Both the position numbers and the translations under genes were made by a program. A stretch of DNA of 64,000 nt from Elephas maximus indicus (taxonomy: Eukaryota > Chordata > Mammalia > Proboscidea > Elephantidae). Within the stretch, counting starts at the first letter, position 1. Each line of letters begins with the position of its first letter. Shown piece after piece: positions 1 to 10,506 of the stretch. Below the pieces are notes generated by a model that made no database searches, was not told where the DNA came from, and worked only from the letters and a program-made list of their open reading frames with translations. Location: positions 138,094,001 through 138,158,000 of the forward strand of contig NC_064820.1 of NCBI RefSeq assembly GCF_024166365.1, given 5' to 3'.

Positions 1-980
1 AGGCACATGGGCTCAATGTTCTTATCCAACCAGGCACTTTTTGCAAGCAAGTTATCTACTCTGTGGATGAGTTATGGTTGCTAGAAAGCTCTACCTTGAA
101 AGCCAGCTTGGTTCCTGAGACATCGACATGGATCAAGGTCTCAAACTATAAGGTGATTATCAGGTCACACTAACTGGTTGAGAAAAGAAGATGAACTGAA
201 GAGAGAAAGCTGCATGTTTTCTAAGACTTAATATGCTCTAAACAGTCTAACACGTGACGGACTTTTGAAAGGAAGTAATAATTTAAATCTAGACAATGAT
301 GAAACTGTGTTTATTTATACCAAATCTAAATGGATGCACTTCAAAGTTAAGTATACATCACTTTTGTATTCAACAAGTTAATTATTTAGCTGACCCATAT
401 TCATTAAACATACAGATAATACAGTTAATAAATTTTGGAGTATAGCCCTTCTTGATTACTGGTCTTAGGCTTTGTGACTTTCTGAAATGTTAGATTTATT
501 CTGCTTAAATTATTTCCATGAGCAATGCAAACAGCACTCTAAGCAAATGTTTAACATGACAGCCTCTATTTTTCCCTCATTTGATAGCTCCTTTAAAAAA
601 AAAAAAAAAAAGCCTATTTTTTTCTCTTGCTCTCCCTAAAATATATTATAATCTTTTAATAGAAAATTGTTTTAAACCTGTATTATAAATTATTATGATA
701 TTCTGAAAAAGACAACAAAGAAATGCTTGAAGAGTACTTCTCTTTAGCAGCAAAAAAATAATGTTTTGTGAACAAAAGACAAGTATACAAAAAGGTCACT
801 GTGCTTTTTATCAAGTTGCACAAAAAACAAGTTTCCACTGAGATGACTCCCTCTACTCTTGAATTTGTCATTCTAATTCAGAAGGGTCCTAAACAATTTT
901 GATTAGCTACCACCATCCCTCCTGCTTCCTACTTAGTGGATCAGTTTTGTTCAGCTGTGCTCCTCTCCTCATCAACACTC
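1..980. other. AT-rich non-coding flank
   Basis: No gene seen. The stretch is AT-rich, with a run of about 16 A around 595-612. The short open frame at 683-871 on the minus strand has low-complexity composition and no recognisable domain. It lies downstream of the PRR16 stop, so it is 3' flank or distal 3'UTR. Confidence 0.6.
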
Positions 981-1146
981 AAACCTAACTCGTTCATGTT
1001 GAGTCGATTCTGACTCACAATGACCCTAAAGGACAGGGTAGAACCGGTCCATAGGGTTTCTAAGAAGCAGCTGGAAAGTGAATTCAAACTGCTGACTTTT
1101 GGCTAGCTAGCAGACAAGCTCTTAACTGCTGTACCACCAGGGCTCC
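981..1146 (-). mobile_element. AfroSINE copy (short form)
   Basis: On the minus strand it starts with the tRNA-like head (GGAGCCCTGGTGG followed by a GTTAA box) and ends with the BovB-like tail (GAGTCAGAATCGACTC) and a GTTAGGTTTG-type end. The tail is mutated and the copy looks moderately old. It lies downstream of the PRR16 exon in the same orientation as that gene. Confidence 0.88.
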
Positions 1147-2786
1147 GATAAAAACTCAGGGGAGATAAACTCATTTCTAGCTTGAGGGCATAACATCCGA
1201 TTAGTCCAAACCATTATAATTGGGGATTTTACTAGGCTTATCAGTGGGTAAGTAACCTAAGCAGACAAATTAGGCTGAAGAGAAGGAATTTTATTCAATG
1301 CTAGGAGGAAAGGATTCTCCCTTTCTTCTGTGGAACAACAAAGAATCATGGTAATCTTTCAATTCTGAGGGACTCAGCTTAAGGCCAACGCTGAAAGCAT
1401 CCTGTTACCAGAAGCAACTTTATTTTCCTCTATGATTCTCTGAAACATGTGGGTTTCCTCAGGAAGGCAGAGTGCTTGCTGACATAGGATACAAAACATA
1501 CCATGGCCTCAGTGTGCTGTTTATGATGTCTCTTTGGGGGATGCTAAGTGGGAGGAGTGTCTAAAGGGTCTGGCAATGTAGGAGGAGTTCAAACGTCCTT
1601 AAACAGTTTCGGGATCGGTGGTATACATAGCTACCACTACTTTTTGTACCTCTGGGGATCATTGGAAAGCTACTGTCCCCCTGACAGTACACTCTGCGGA
1701 CAGGCAGAGCCCTATATCACTGTTTGAAATGGGCGGTGGGGGGGACAGGGTGTGCCACAAATTACTATTTTTACAAGGTATTCAATGAGGTGGTGCTGAA
1801 TCATTGAATTTTTGGTAGGAAAAACATGAATTTTGAAACTTTTTATTTGGTACGCACATGCACCTCCAGACTCTGGGGTAGTTAGTATTTGTGTTCACAG
1901 GGGTACACATACCCTCTGGACTCTGAGGGTACAATTTGTGCAACGAGGCATAAGACAAAAACCATATTACCCACCAAAAATTCAGATACACTTAATGATT
2001 GGCATGCTCTCCATTACTGAAAACACATAGTGTCAATAAAAAATTAAAAGGAAAAAATAGTGGGGTCACAAAAGTTGATTAAAAGTACCAAAACAGAGGC
2101 ATATAATTAGCAAATGTATAGCTTCTATTCATGGCAGGGATTATGATATTTAATTTAGAAAGTTCTGACATATACACATTGTGGTCTTCTCCAAACCCTG
2201 TCAGAGTTTTACCCATTTTGAGGACCATCAACATGGGATTAAATGAATCACTGCATTATTTTAATTCTGAGGAACATTTGGTTTTGTCATTATTTACTAT
2301 TGTTTATTGACATAACAGTATTTCCACAGACCAAAATCTTGCGTTACATATATAGCTGAAGATATAATTGTGTAGTATAGAAAATAATTTTTGGTATTGT
2401 CTTCAACATTAAATAATTCAAAACTAGTGGCAAACATCTTTAGAAAAAAATAATAAAATAGTGCTTCAGTATTAAAATTTCTTATTAAAAAGCATTAGAT
2501 CAAAGTTAAGAGTATGACATGGTATTAATGCATAGATGAGTTAGGCATGAATAAAATGAATCTTATCCCATCTCTTAGAGTAAATCAGTATATTTGAAAT
2601 CTGTAGGTCACAGTCTGTCATAGGTCAATTGCAAAAATAATGTATTCAGATTTCTTCATTATTCTCTGATTTTTGATGATGAAACACTTAAAAGAATGCA
2701 TATTTGGGATAGAAACAATGTACTGCATACTTACCAGGTGATTTTTATGCCACTTTGCTGAATGCAGGATTAATATATTTGGGTTT
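1147..2786. other. non-coding flank or distal 3'UTR of PRR16
   Basis: No convincing gene. The part near 1230-1600 has a weak resemblance to old LTR-type sequence but I cannot assign it. 2030-2786 is AT-rich. Open frames at 1782-1991 (minus) and 1833-2030 (plus) overlap each other on opposite strands and look spurious. Another AATAAA on the minus strand lies at 2303-2308. Confidence 0.5.
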
Positions 2787-2792
2787 TTTATT
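2787..2792 (-). other. candidate poly(A) signal for PRR16
   Basis: AATAAA reads on the minus strand here, about 90 bases after the PRR16 stop. A very short 3'UTR would result, so a more distal signal (for example 2303-2308) may be the main one. RNA 3'-end data would decide. Confidence 0.3.
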
Positions 2793-2850
2793 GCTTGAGT
2801 AGAAAGTGCTCATTACCTATTTTATGTTTATAATATAGAAATAAAAAAAG

Positions 2851-2869
2851 TTTTTTTTTTTTTTTTTTT
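2851..2869 (-). repeat. A19 homopolymer just after the PRR16 stop
   Basis: A run of 19 T on the plus strand gives A19 in the sense of PRR16, beginning 12 nt after the stop codon, followed by a U-rich stretch. Such a run in an early 3'UTR is a length-unstable site and a potential internal oligo(dT) priming site. Confidence 0.9.
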
Positions 2870-2881
2870 AAATGGCATACA

Positions 2882-3637
2882 TCACACTGTTGTAGTTGTT
2901 GATTTCCTCAAGATCGTCTTCTGTGGTTTTGGTGCAGTGGGAGGAGGCACAGTTGCAGGTCTGAGAGGGGGAAAGCTGTTACTGTGGCTTATTCCCAGTT
3001 CCCCATTTTCTAGTGGAAAAGGAGGGGGATGGGGTGGAGGAAGAAGGGGAGGGCCTTGGTGAGGAAGCTTTCCTGGTGGGTGAACAGGTTCGCTGTGTAA
3101 GTGGACCTCCCTGTTTTTTATGTTATACCGGGTATCACAGTCAGGACAATAGCCATGGTACTGCACCTTTTCATTAAACCGTACTCTTTCCCGAGGCCCT
3201 GCCTGGGGACACCTGTCTTTTTCAGGTCTATGCATCAGAGGCTGCACTGGAGTCTTGGCCAAGTTACTACTGGGTATGCAGCAGATGTCTCCATTTGGAA
3301 TTTTGTTTCGCCCACCTGGTAAACCTCCATTTCGTAGAAGGGTGCCATTGGTCTTTACAGGATTGACAACTGGCACCACACTTTGGGGGTCTTCACACTT
3401 CACAGGTGTCAACCGTGGAGGAGGTGGTGGAGGGTTCGGCTTTCTCAGGACCGTGAGGATAGCAGACGGGTGTGTTGGGGGCTTAATGAGAGGTGCATTG
3501 GCCTGCAATTTGATCTTCTCTATGCTGGAAGCTGTTGTGCCACTTGAGCTACTATTCAGGGTGTCCGTTTTGGAGCTGTCGGTCATCTCATCCTCCAGCT
3601 GTAGGTCAGAGGTCAGGGTATCAATCTGGTCAACCAC
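2882..3637 (-). CDS. PRR16: PRR16 (Largen) terminal coding exon, partial
   Basis: This exon encodes the last 251 residues of proline-rich protein 16 (Largen), a vertebrate protein reported to increase cell size by promoting translation of selected mRNAs, including mitochondrial ones. The frame is open from the splice acceptor at 3637/3638 (first codons GTG GTT GAC, phase 0) to TGA at 2882-2884. The human protein is 304 residues, so 53 residues should lie on upstream exon(s) outside the window. Visible features, in exon numbering, are an acidic and Ser/Thr-rich segment (about 10-40), a six-proline run at 69-74 (about 3416-3433), a CPDCDTRY motif at 164-171, further proline-rich segments (about 186-240) and a basic, Thr-rich C terminus ending TTTTV. 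An internal Met at exon residue 18 would give a 234-residue form, matching a known human isoform length. The preceding 14 open codons upstream of the acceptor are intron, not protein. There are no stops or frameshifts. Identity rests on recognising the family sequence. Confidence 0.93.
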   Translation of the reverse strand: MVDQIDTLTSDLQLEDEMTDSSKTDTLNSSSSGTTASSIEKIKLQANAPLIKPPTHPSAILTVLRKPNPPPPPPRLTPVKCEDPQSVVPVVNPVKTNGTLLRNGGLPGGRNKIPNGDICCIPSSNLAKTPVQPLMHRPEKDRCPQAGPRERVRFNEKVQYHGYCPDCDTRYNIKNREVHLHSEPVHPPGKLPHQGPPLLPPPHPPPFPLENGELGISHSNSFPPLRPATVPPPTAPKPQKTILRKSTTTTV

Positions 3638-3660
3638 CTGGTGGAAAGGACAAGGTAACT
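3638..3660 (-). other. PRR16: PRR16 3' splice acceptor
   Basis: On the minus strand the sequence TTGTCCTTTCCACCAG directly precedes GTGGTTGAC. It is a pyrimidine-rich tract ending in CAG, and the join restores the known family reading frame in phase 0. This is why the CDS is cut at 3637 and not at the upstream ATG of the open frame. Confidence 0.88.
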
Positions 3661-4379
3661 GTATTGAAGAATGACCCAAAATGAAAATATAATAGAAGCA
3701 ACTTTTTCCTTTCTAGTTCTAACATGTTACGGGAACCTTGACTAACACTGAACTATGGGTTGCATTGCTACTTAAGGTTTTCATTCAATAAATTTACAGA
3801 ACAGCCACCATAACCCAAAGTACCAATTGTTTGATAATGTAATGATTGAACATGTCTAGAATAGAAAATACTATCTATGCATATGTTCTATTCCTACTCT
3901 GCTATACTCATCAAAGGTAGAATCCTGATGCATAAACATTACTGACTTTAAAACGAAGAAGGCAGATTCTTTTCTGTTTATGAAGTAGAGAGCTATAAGA
4001 CTACATTGATCCTACTCTAAAAGTAAGAAAAATCTAGATAAATTGTAAAATCATAAATTTTCTTGAGACCAGCAGAGAACTAAGCTTACAAGGCAATCAG
4101 GCAAACTGAAATGCAAAGAGTTTCAAGTGCTCTGAGGAGATATAGGAAACGTGAACTTTTTCACCATTGGCAAATCACAATAAAAAGAGGGAATAGCCAT
4201 GAAAGTAAGTAAACAGCTAACACTTCAATAAATTATTAAAGGTTACATATATGCCATCATGAATTTAAAACCTCTGGGAGCCCTAGACCATTTAGAGTCT
4301 GTACTAACTCATTGCCTTTCCCATCCATGGTCCTCTCATGTGAGAGACTGAGGGCAGGGCAGGAGAGTAGAAAGAGTCT
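3661..4379. other. PRR16 intron, unique sequence
   Basis: No gene and no recognisable repeat. It lies immediately upstream of the acceptor in gene sense, so the branch point and any splicing enhancers would be in its low-coordinate end. Confidence 0.6.
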
Positions 4380-5440
4380 TCAGTGATGGCACACAGACAC
4401 AAAACCTTGCCCATTTCCCAGATTCTTTTTTCATACAAAGCAGGAATCTTAAGTCACTGGGAAAGTGTCAGGAAACCTTCCAAACTCCAAGACACAGGCA
4501 AAAGTTTCCTGTTTCCGAGAGTGGGTAGAAGCAAAAGCTGTCTGACCCTGGGGAAGGGGGCAGAAAACTCACTTGATCCCAGGATATTACACTAATAAAA
4601 ACTAGATATTAGCTACACTGGCGGAAGGGTGGAAAATCTTAACTGCTCAAGACCTATCAAGAGTTTGACTGCCCAGAGATGGAGAGATGGAAATCTAGGA
4701 AAGGCCCGGCCGCTGATGAGAAGGCGCACAGTGTCTGTCCAAGACGGGGGAAGGACTAGAAGAACTGAGAACCAGCCCCATGCCACACCACAAGACAAAC
4801 ACCAAATAAAAAGTAACAGCAGGGTATTCCTGGAGGAGAGATACTCAGCTGTAGCATAGGGTGGAGCAAAAGCATTGAGAAAAGACCCTCTGGAGGTCAA
4901 GGCACTATATTAAGCACAAAGCAATAGCAACCAGTTGACAAAGGAATTTAAAGCCTATGGTATAATGAATAATAATAACAAAACATATACCATCTCAAAC
5001 ATTGACTACATTTACTAAATCCCCACATTAAATGTGAGACAGAAGAAGAGCCCATTTCTGCACATAAATACTATTTGCAACAGTCTGTACTGTTCTTTAC
5101 ATCATGTCCGCTATTCAGTTAAAAATTACAAAACACACACACACAAAGCAAGAAAAACAACTCATGCTTAAGAGAGAAAGCAATAAGATCTGGAAAGAAC
5201 CCAGATGTTGGAACTATCAGAAAGGATTTTAAAACAATTCTGATAATATGTTAAAGGATCTAGTGGGAGAATTGGAGAACGTCCATGTAGACACGAGGAA
5301 TTTCAACTGGGAGACAGAAACTATAAAAAAATAAAATGTAAATGCTAAAAATAAAAATAAAAGAAACTTTCCCATGCCCATAAAAGCGTGTCTGCACAAT
5401 AAAATTGAGATAAATAGTAGAACCAAATCTAATGTAGGAA
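4380..5440 (+). mobile_element. old L1, 5'UTR/ORF1-side fragment
   Basis: The stretch from about 4590 onward resembles the 5' region of ancient mammalian L1 (L1M type). Landmarks are the phrases around GCACAAAGCAATAGCAACC (about 4914), GTTGACAAAGGAATTTAAAG (about 4934) and ATGTTGGAACTATCAG (about 5205), in that order and spacing. The 5' boundary is uncertain. It carries no intact ORF. Confidence 0.6.
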
Positions 5441-6100
5441 GCACAGTGCTGTGTCCAGGTCCTCCGAGAAGCAGACACCTGGGTGAGATTAAATGTGTAA
5501 GAAATTTATTAAAAGAAACATCTTTGAGGAAAAAATGGAAAAGGAGTCAGGTGAGGCTGGCAAAGTCATCAGACCTTTGTGTTGGTCTGACCCTAAGTGA
5601 AGGAGGAAGTTGTGAAGACAGGAAAATTGGGTGGAAGCATCTTAGTGCAGTTCTAGGAAAGATCGGTATGGTTATCAGGGTGTCCTGAAGTTGAAGTCAT
5701 TCAAGAGAATCTGGTAACTCTCATAACAGGCTTGCTTTAGTACCTCAGCTGTGTTCAGTCACTGGCAGAGGACAGGTTATAGGAAGCATGGCCTTGGCTC
5801 AAATGCTGGATATCAGAGCACAGTAGTACGCAGAACTCTCAATTATGTTCCCTGCAGCCAGGTCTCAGAGCTGTATTTTCATGGTCACCACACATGTACA
5901 TATACAAAGATGGAAAAGATATAGGTTACTTTAAAAATGCTTTTATTGAAGGAGATCTTTTTTTTTGTAAGAATTTTTGCCTCTTCTCTTACTCAGGCCT
6001 AAGTTTTGTCCAACTGTAAAGTTGAATCTTTGACAAGTGGTAGCAGGATTGAGCTCAAAATGAAAATATCTTAAGCATCTAAAAATTAAGGATATAGTAT
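5441..6100. other. unassigned intronic sequence
   Basis: No gene recognised. The part from 5455 (CTCCGAGAAGCAGACACC) to about 5840 has the look of an old interspersed repeat but I cannot name it. The 104-codon plus-strand frame at 5374-5688 crosses the boundary with the old L1 and is not credible as a gene. Confidence 0.4.
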
Positions 6101-6600
6101 TTGCGTCTTCCTCTTGAGGTACTTCAGCAACTGATTCACATTACTGCACCCAGGCTTAGCCTTTTACCTGCATATCTCAGAAGTCTACAAATTCATCATG
6201 GGCAAGATCAAACTCATGATCTTCTCCTGTTAATCTGGTTTGCTTCTTCTATTTTAGTGAATGGCACCACCACCACACATTTAAGCAACTCAGAAATCTC
6301 CCTTTCCATGGCTCCTGGGGAACAAGTCTTCTCTATTTTTGCTCCTAAATGTATCTTGAATCCATTCACTTATCTCCATTTTAACGTCTATAATCCTAGT
6401 CTAAGCAACCATTATTCATCATATGGAGCACTCAGAGTCATCCTGCCCCCCTCCCACCTCTGTAGTCTCAATGAAATTTTTAAAACAGAAACTTGATCTT
6501 GTCAACCTCTGCTTAACACTTTTAAGTGTTCGTTTATTTCACCTATGATAAAGCTCAATTCTTAACATGGCCTCCTATGCCCTGCATATTCTCAACTCAG
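6101..6600 (+). mobile_element. L2 LINE fragment, upstream part
   Basis: The region around 6490-6600 has the L2 3'-region pattern (cleft of CTCTGCTTAACACTTTT, then GATAAAGCTCAATTCTTA, then CCTATGCCCTGCATATT). It resumes near 7000 after an interruption by another repeat. The 131-codon plus-strand frame at 6101-6496 is not credible as a host gene. Confidence 0.6.
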
Positions 6601-6797
6601 TAGTGTACTGGTAGATGTATAACAAATGATTCTCAAAGAAAAAACAAAGGCCCTGATTTATAGCATTTGCCAATTTTTATTGTGTAAGTTTGCACCATGG
6701 TTGATTTTAAGTTAGCAACATGGCATCATTGAGTTTGTGGAGTTGGAAAGAAATGTGCAGAACCATCATAAAGTGTTTCCACCATATATATATAATA
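6601..6797. mobile_element. unclassified ancient repeat inserted in L2
   Basis: Starts with CAGTAGTGTACTGGTAGATG-like sequence and contains ATAGCATTTGCCAATTTTTA. It has the appearance of a medium-reiterated (MER-type) mammalian repeat and splits the L2. I cannot name the family. Confidence 0.4.
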
Positions 6798-6843
6798 AAA
6801 ACCAAACCAAATTCCTCACCGTCGAGTCGATTCCGACTCATAG
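6798..6843 (-). mobile_element. AfroSINE tail-only fragment
   Basis: On the minus strand it reads the SINE 3' end only: CTATGAGTCGGAATCGACTC, then a GGTGAGGAATTTGGTTTGG end. It is severely 5' truncated. The tail is almost unmutated, so it appears younger than its surroundings. Confidence 0.85.
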
Positions 6844-6999
6844 GCAGAAATAAATTCAAGAGCACATATAATATTGAAATGTAAAATAATGGGAAATAAT
6901 TAGAAAAAAAATTTTAATATAATTTATTTAATTTTAGGTTTTTAAATTTTATTTTTAATGATATTTGGCTTTGCAACCAGCTGGAAAAATTTCTGAAAA

Positions 7000-7565
7000 T
7001 ATAACAAGTGGCCCTTGCTAGCCAATATGACTTGGCTCCAGCACACTACGGACTATAGGTTCTAAATAACTGTCCATCCCTATCATTCATAAATTTCCTT
7101 TTCTTTGTGGTTCTTTTACCTATCTAGTCTTCTAGACCCTCATATTTGCCATTCTGCTTCCTGCTATGGGTTGTTTTCACAGGCTGAAGTTTGTTCCTGG
7201 AATGCTCTTCCCTCTCCTCTTAGTCTAATCAGCTTCTATAGATCTTTAAAATTTTCACTCAGGAGTCACTCATGGAGTAAGACCTTCCTGTACCACTGCA
7301 AAATTCCTTAAAAAAAAAAAAAGATTCCTTACAGGTCAAGTTAATTTGTTAAGTATTAACAGGGAACTGTGTTTCTTTCATTCTGAGTACATTTCCTAAT
7401 TACATGATTAGTAGTAGTGTGAATACTAGATAATGTTTCTCCTCTAGACTCTAATATACATGAGAGCAAGACCACTGTTTGTTTTTGTTTACTATTGTAT
7501 CCTAAGGCATAATGTAATGAGGGAAGCTTAGTGCGTGTTCAGCAAATAATTGTTAAATAAATGCA
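7000..7565 (+). mobile_element. L2 LINE 3' end
   Basis: Continuation of the L2 seen before 6600. It includes TTGTTCCTGGAATGCTCTTC (about 7191), the CACTCAGGAGTCACTCATGG-like segment (about 7256) and the typical 3' end AAATAATTGTTAAATAAATG (about 7543). 6844-6999 between the pieces is AT-rich filler. An A-run lies at about 7311-7322. Confidence 0.65.
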
Positions 7566-8944
7566 TCAAGGGTTATTTCTTTGGTACAAGTGTGTGCTAA
7601 AGCACTTTTTTTTTCCTATTTCATTTTTGAAGGTATTGCTATTTTTTAATGCCCTATTTCCTCAGATATTCTGGAAGCAAACAGGATAAAAAAGAGTTAT
7701 GTATAAATGAGCCACAAAGTTCATGGTACATGCCCTTCCTCTGGGCCAAATATCACTGTAGAAATTAAAGAGGGAGGTCACCAAAAGAAGGTGAAATCCA
7801 GTGGGAAAGTGCTGAGTCACCTGGACAGGTTATCTACCCCAAGTCCTATACCTTATTAAACATCTACAACAATCGAGACAACAGTGCCCTATTATGAGGG
7901 ATGTGGACCTCATTTTCAGAGATGAATACACACTTCCTGGAATTCTGATCATTTTATAGTGTCTGGCTAGTTTCCATCCCTTTTGAAGGCCTTCCTGTAA
8001 ATCCTGATTAGAGTTCCATGTACTACATTATTATCTCCTGAGTGTTTAATAAATGCCAAAAAATTAAAACAAAGACAAAAAAAAAAAAATCCTGCCCTCA
8101 TGAAACAGAGAATCTAGTGGAAGGGCCTGGCGTTAATTACATACTTAAATACATAATTGTAAAAGTGCAACTAACTGTCCCAAGAGCTCTGAATGAGGAG
8201 ACTAAGACCTCATCACAAAGGCTGGTGAACAAGTAATTCGTACATAGTCATGCATCGCTTAGAGTCCACCATATGCTTTGTGAAATAGGACATTACATGA
8301 TTTGGACATTGTACTAACATGCATAAATCACAAACAGTAGCATTCACTGATTTTCCACCTTCTTGTTGTTTAATAACTTTTGTTTCACTACCAAACAGAT
8401 ATTTCTTCTCCTTTGCCTTTGCTGCTGCACATTTCTCAGTGGAAATTTCAAACCTCCACTCTCCACAAATGTTACATTTTCAGCTCTCTTCCACTTCTCA
8501 GTGTAAACAGAGGCCTTTAAACCAACAATGCATACATACATCTTCTCCAGTTACCATGAGAGAGATGCAATTCCCCCTGCCTTAGGCCAGGTTCTGCACC
8601 TACACTCCAAGTCTCAGCTCCTTTCATCTTCTCAGGGGTAATTTACAGCATAAAGGAGAAACAAGAAAATGACAGATGCCAAGATATGCATGGATACTAT
8701 GTCAGTAAGTTTAACAAATTTGTTCTTATTTCTTGACCTTTCAGCAGTATTTGAAAGGGCACATCTGAAAAAAAGTCATGAATCTCCACCTATCATTCTG
8801 ACTTTCTCAGCATTTGACATGTTTGCCAACCCCTATTTACCCTGGTATGGTACCTTGGATGTATATGCAGTCAGATGTTGCCTGAAAGGAGGTTATGCAG
8901 CACGAGGGTGTAATGTGATCATCAAATGTCAAAAAGTTCCAGAA
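7566..8944. other. intronic sequence with weak repeat remnants
   Basis: No gene. 8090-8240 resembles a common old mammalian repeat class and 8246-8320 (TAGTCATGCATCGCTTAGAG) resembles a mariner/Tigger-type repeat; neither is certain. Frames at 8319-8585, 8344-8541 (minus) and 8669-8986 lack domains and have no supporting structure. Confidence 0.4.
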
Positions 8945-9345
8945 AATAGGCTCTGTTTCATTAGTTATCAAGGTAATGCAAACTGAAGAAAGACTAGACA
9001 GCATTTCATACCCAATAGCCTTTGGTAAAAATAAAACAATCTGATAATTACAATTGTCCCTGATAATGTGGATAAATGAGAACTTCATACATTGCCAGGA
9101 AAAATGTAAATTTCATCAGTTTGTGAAACTTTTTGACAGTACTGTATAACTTTGGATAAGTTACATATGTACCCTATGATCCTGGTCTTTTAGGAACACA
9201 GCCTAGATCACCCTACAGAAGCTCTAACAGATGTGGACAGGATTGGAAAAGCACAAGGAAGCATCTTGTAGTTCTTTTCATAGCTAAAAATTGGAAATAA
9301 CCAAATATCTACTAGTAAGTAATTGAGTAAGTATATATAGAGTGC
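8945..9345 (+). mobile_element. old L1, ORF2 3'-end fragment
   Basis: Follows the order of the L1 ORF2 end: AATGCAAACTGAAGAAAG (8966), a GAACTTCATACATTGCCAGG-type phrase (about 9080), ACCCTATGATCCTGG (9171) and CTAAAAATTGGAAATAACC (9284). It is heavily diverged and non-coding. Confidence 0.6.
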
Positions 9346-9349
9346 CCCA

Positions 9350-9431
9350 TTATCCATTGCCATCAAGTCAATTCTGACTTCTAGCAACCCTATAGAACAG
9401 AGTAGAACTGCCCTATAGGGTTTCCAAGGAA
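9350..9431 (-). mobile_element. AfroSINE 3' part, left of an interruption
   Basis: Antisense SINE tail and body: CCATTGCCATCAAGTCAATT, then CCCTATAGGGTTTCC. The SINE stops at about 9431 where BovB sequence begins; its tRNA-head remainder is at 10287-10326. About 30 SINE bases between the two pieces are missing. Confidence 0.8.
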
Positions 9432-10278
9432 GAACAAATCTGTCTTGGAGGAAGTACAGCCAGAATGCTCCTTAGAAGCAAGGATGGAGAGATTTTGTTT
9501 TGCATACTTTGGACATGCTATCAGGAGGGACCAGTCCTTGGAGAAGGACATCATGCTTGGTAAAGCAGGGGTTCAGCAAAAAGAGGAAGACCCTCAATGA
9601 GATGGATTGACATAATGGCTGCAATAATGGGCTCAAACACAGTAATGATAGTGAGGATGGTGCAGGATTGGGCAGGATGGTTCTGTTTTAAGTAGGGTCA
9701 CTATGAGTCAGAACTGACTCGATGGCATTGTCTTAGTTAGCTAGTGCTGCTATAATAGGAATACTATACCCAGACCACAAGTGGATGTCTTTAACAAACA
9801 GAAGTTTATTCTTTCACAGTCCAGTAGGCTAGAAGTATGAATTCAGGGCTGCCAGCTCCTAGGTAAAAGCTTTCTCTCTCTCTCGACTCTGGACGGAAGT
9901 CCTTGTCATCAATCTTCCTCTGGTCTAGGAGTCTCTTAGGGCAGGGTCCCCAGGTCCAAAGGATGCGCTCTCCTGGCTCTTCTTGCTTGGTGGTAATGAG
10001 GTCTTTCTGTCTCTCTGCTCCCTTCTCTCTTCTGTATCTCAAAAGAGATTGACTCAAAGTACAACCTAATCTTGTAGATTGAGTCCTGCCTTATTAACAT
10101 AACTGCCTCTAATCCTGCCTCATTAACATTATAGAGAATTTACAACACATAGGCAAATCACATCAGATGACAAAATAGTGCACAATCACACAATACTGGG
10201 GATCATGGCCTATCCAAGTTGACATACATTTTTTGGGGACAGAATTCAATCCATAACAGGCATCTAACAACAACAAAG
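9432..10278 (+). mobile_element. BovB-like RTE copy 1, 3' end only, split by LTR
   Basis: Covers about the last 320 bases of BovB, from ACAAATCTGTCTTGG to the CTAACAACAACAAAG tail. It is interrupted by the LTR at 9729-10258, so the tail resumes at 10259. It encodes the end of the post-RT domain (the GHVVRRD, then RPS..WID region in better copies). It sits between two AfroSINE pieces. Confidence 0.85.
9729..10258 (-). mobile_element. solo LTR, MaLR/ERVL-like
   Basis: A 530-bp LTR. On the minus strand it begins TGTTATGGATTG and ends GCTAACTAAGACA, with an AATAAA signal (plus-strand 9805-9810) followed by ACTTCTGTTTGTTAAAG, the usual MaLR 3'-end pattern. The perfect 5-bp duplication GGCAT flanks it (9724-9728 and 10259-10263), as expected for retroviral-type integration. 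No internal region and no coding sequence remain. Family assignment is by resemblance. Confidence 0.8.
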
Positions 10279-10286
10279 TCTTTTTT

Positions 10287-10326
10287 CACTTAGCAGCTCA
10301 GCGCTTAATCACTGTACCACTGGGGT
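10287..10326 (-). mobile_element. AfroSINE 5' part, right of the interruption
   Basis: Antisense tRNA-like head: TTAGCAGCTCAGCGCTTAA, then ACTGTACCACTGGGG. It is the missing head of the SINE at 9350-9431. Confidence 0.75.
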
Positions 10327-10506
10327 ATTTTAAATATGTTGTTGTTGTTAGGTGCCATTGAGTCGGTTCCGACTCATAGCGACCCTATGCACAACAGAAA
10401 GAAACACTGCCCGGTCCTGCGCCATCCTCACAATCATTGTTATGCTTGAGCTCATTGTTGCAGCCACCGTGTCAATCCACCTCGTTGAGGATCTTCCTCT
10501 TTTCCG

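Noticed and set aside
3255..3674. A 139-codon plus-strand gene
   Set aside because: It is the antisense shadow of the PRR16 exon; the glycine run simply mirrors the proline run.
2882..3679. Taking the upstream ATG (3679) as the PRR16 start
   Set aside because: The first 14 codons run through a pyrimidine tract and CAG acceptor and do not resemble the family; the known reading frame enters at 3637.
6101..6496. A 131-codon plus-strand frame
   Set aside because: It falls in L2-like sequence and shows no domain or exon structure.
8669..8986. A 105-codon plus-strand frame
   Set aside because: No recognisable domain, no splice context, and it overlaps the edge of an old L1 fragment.
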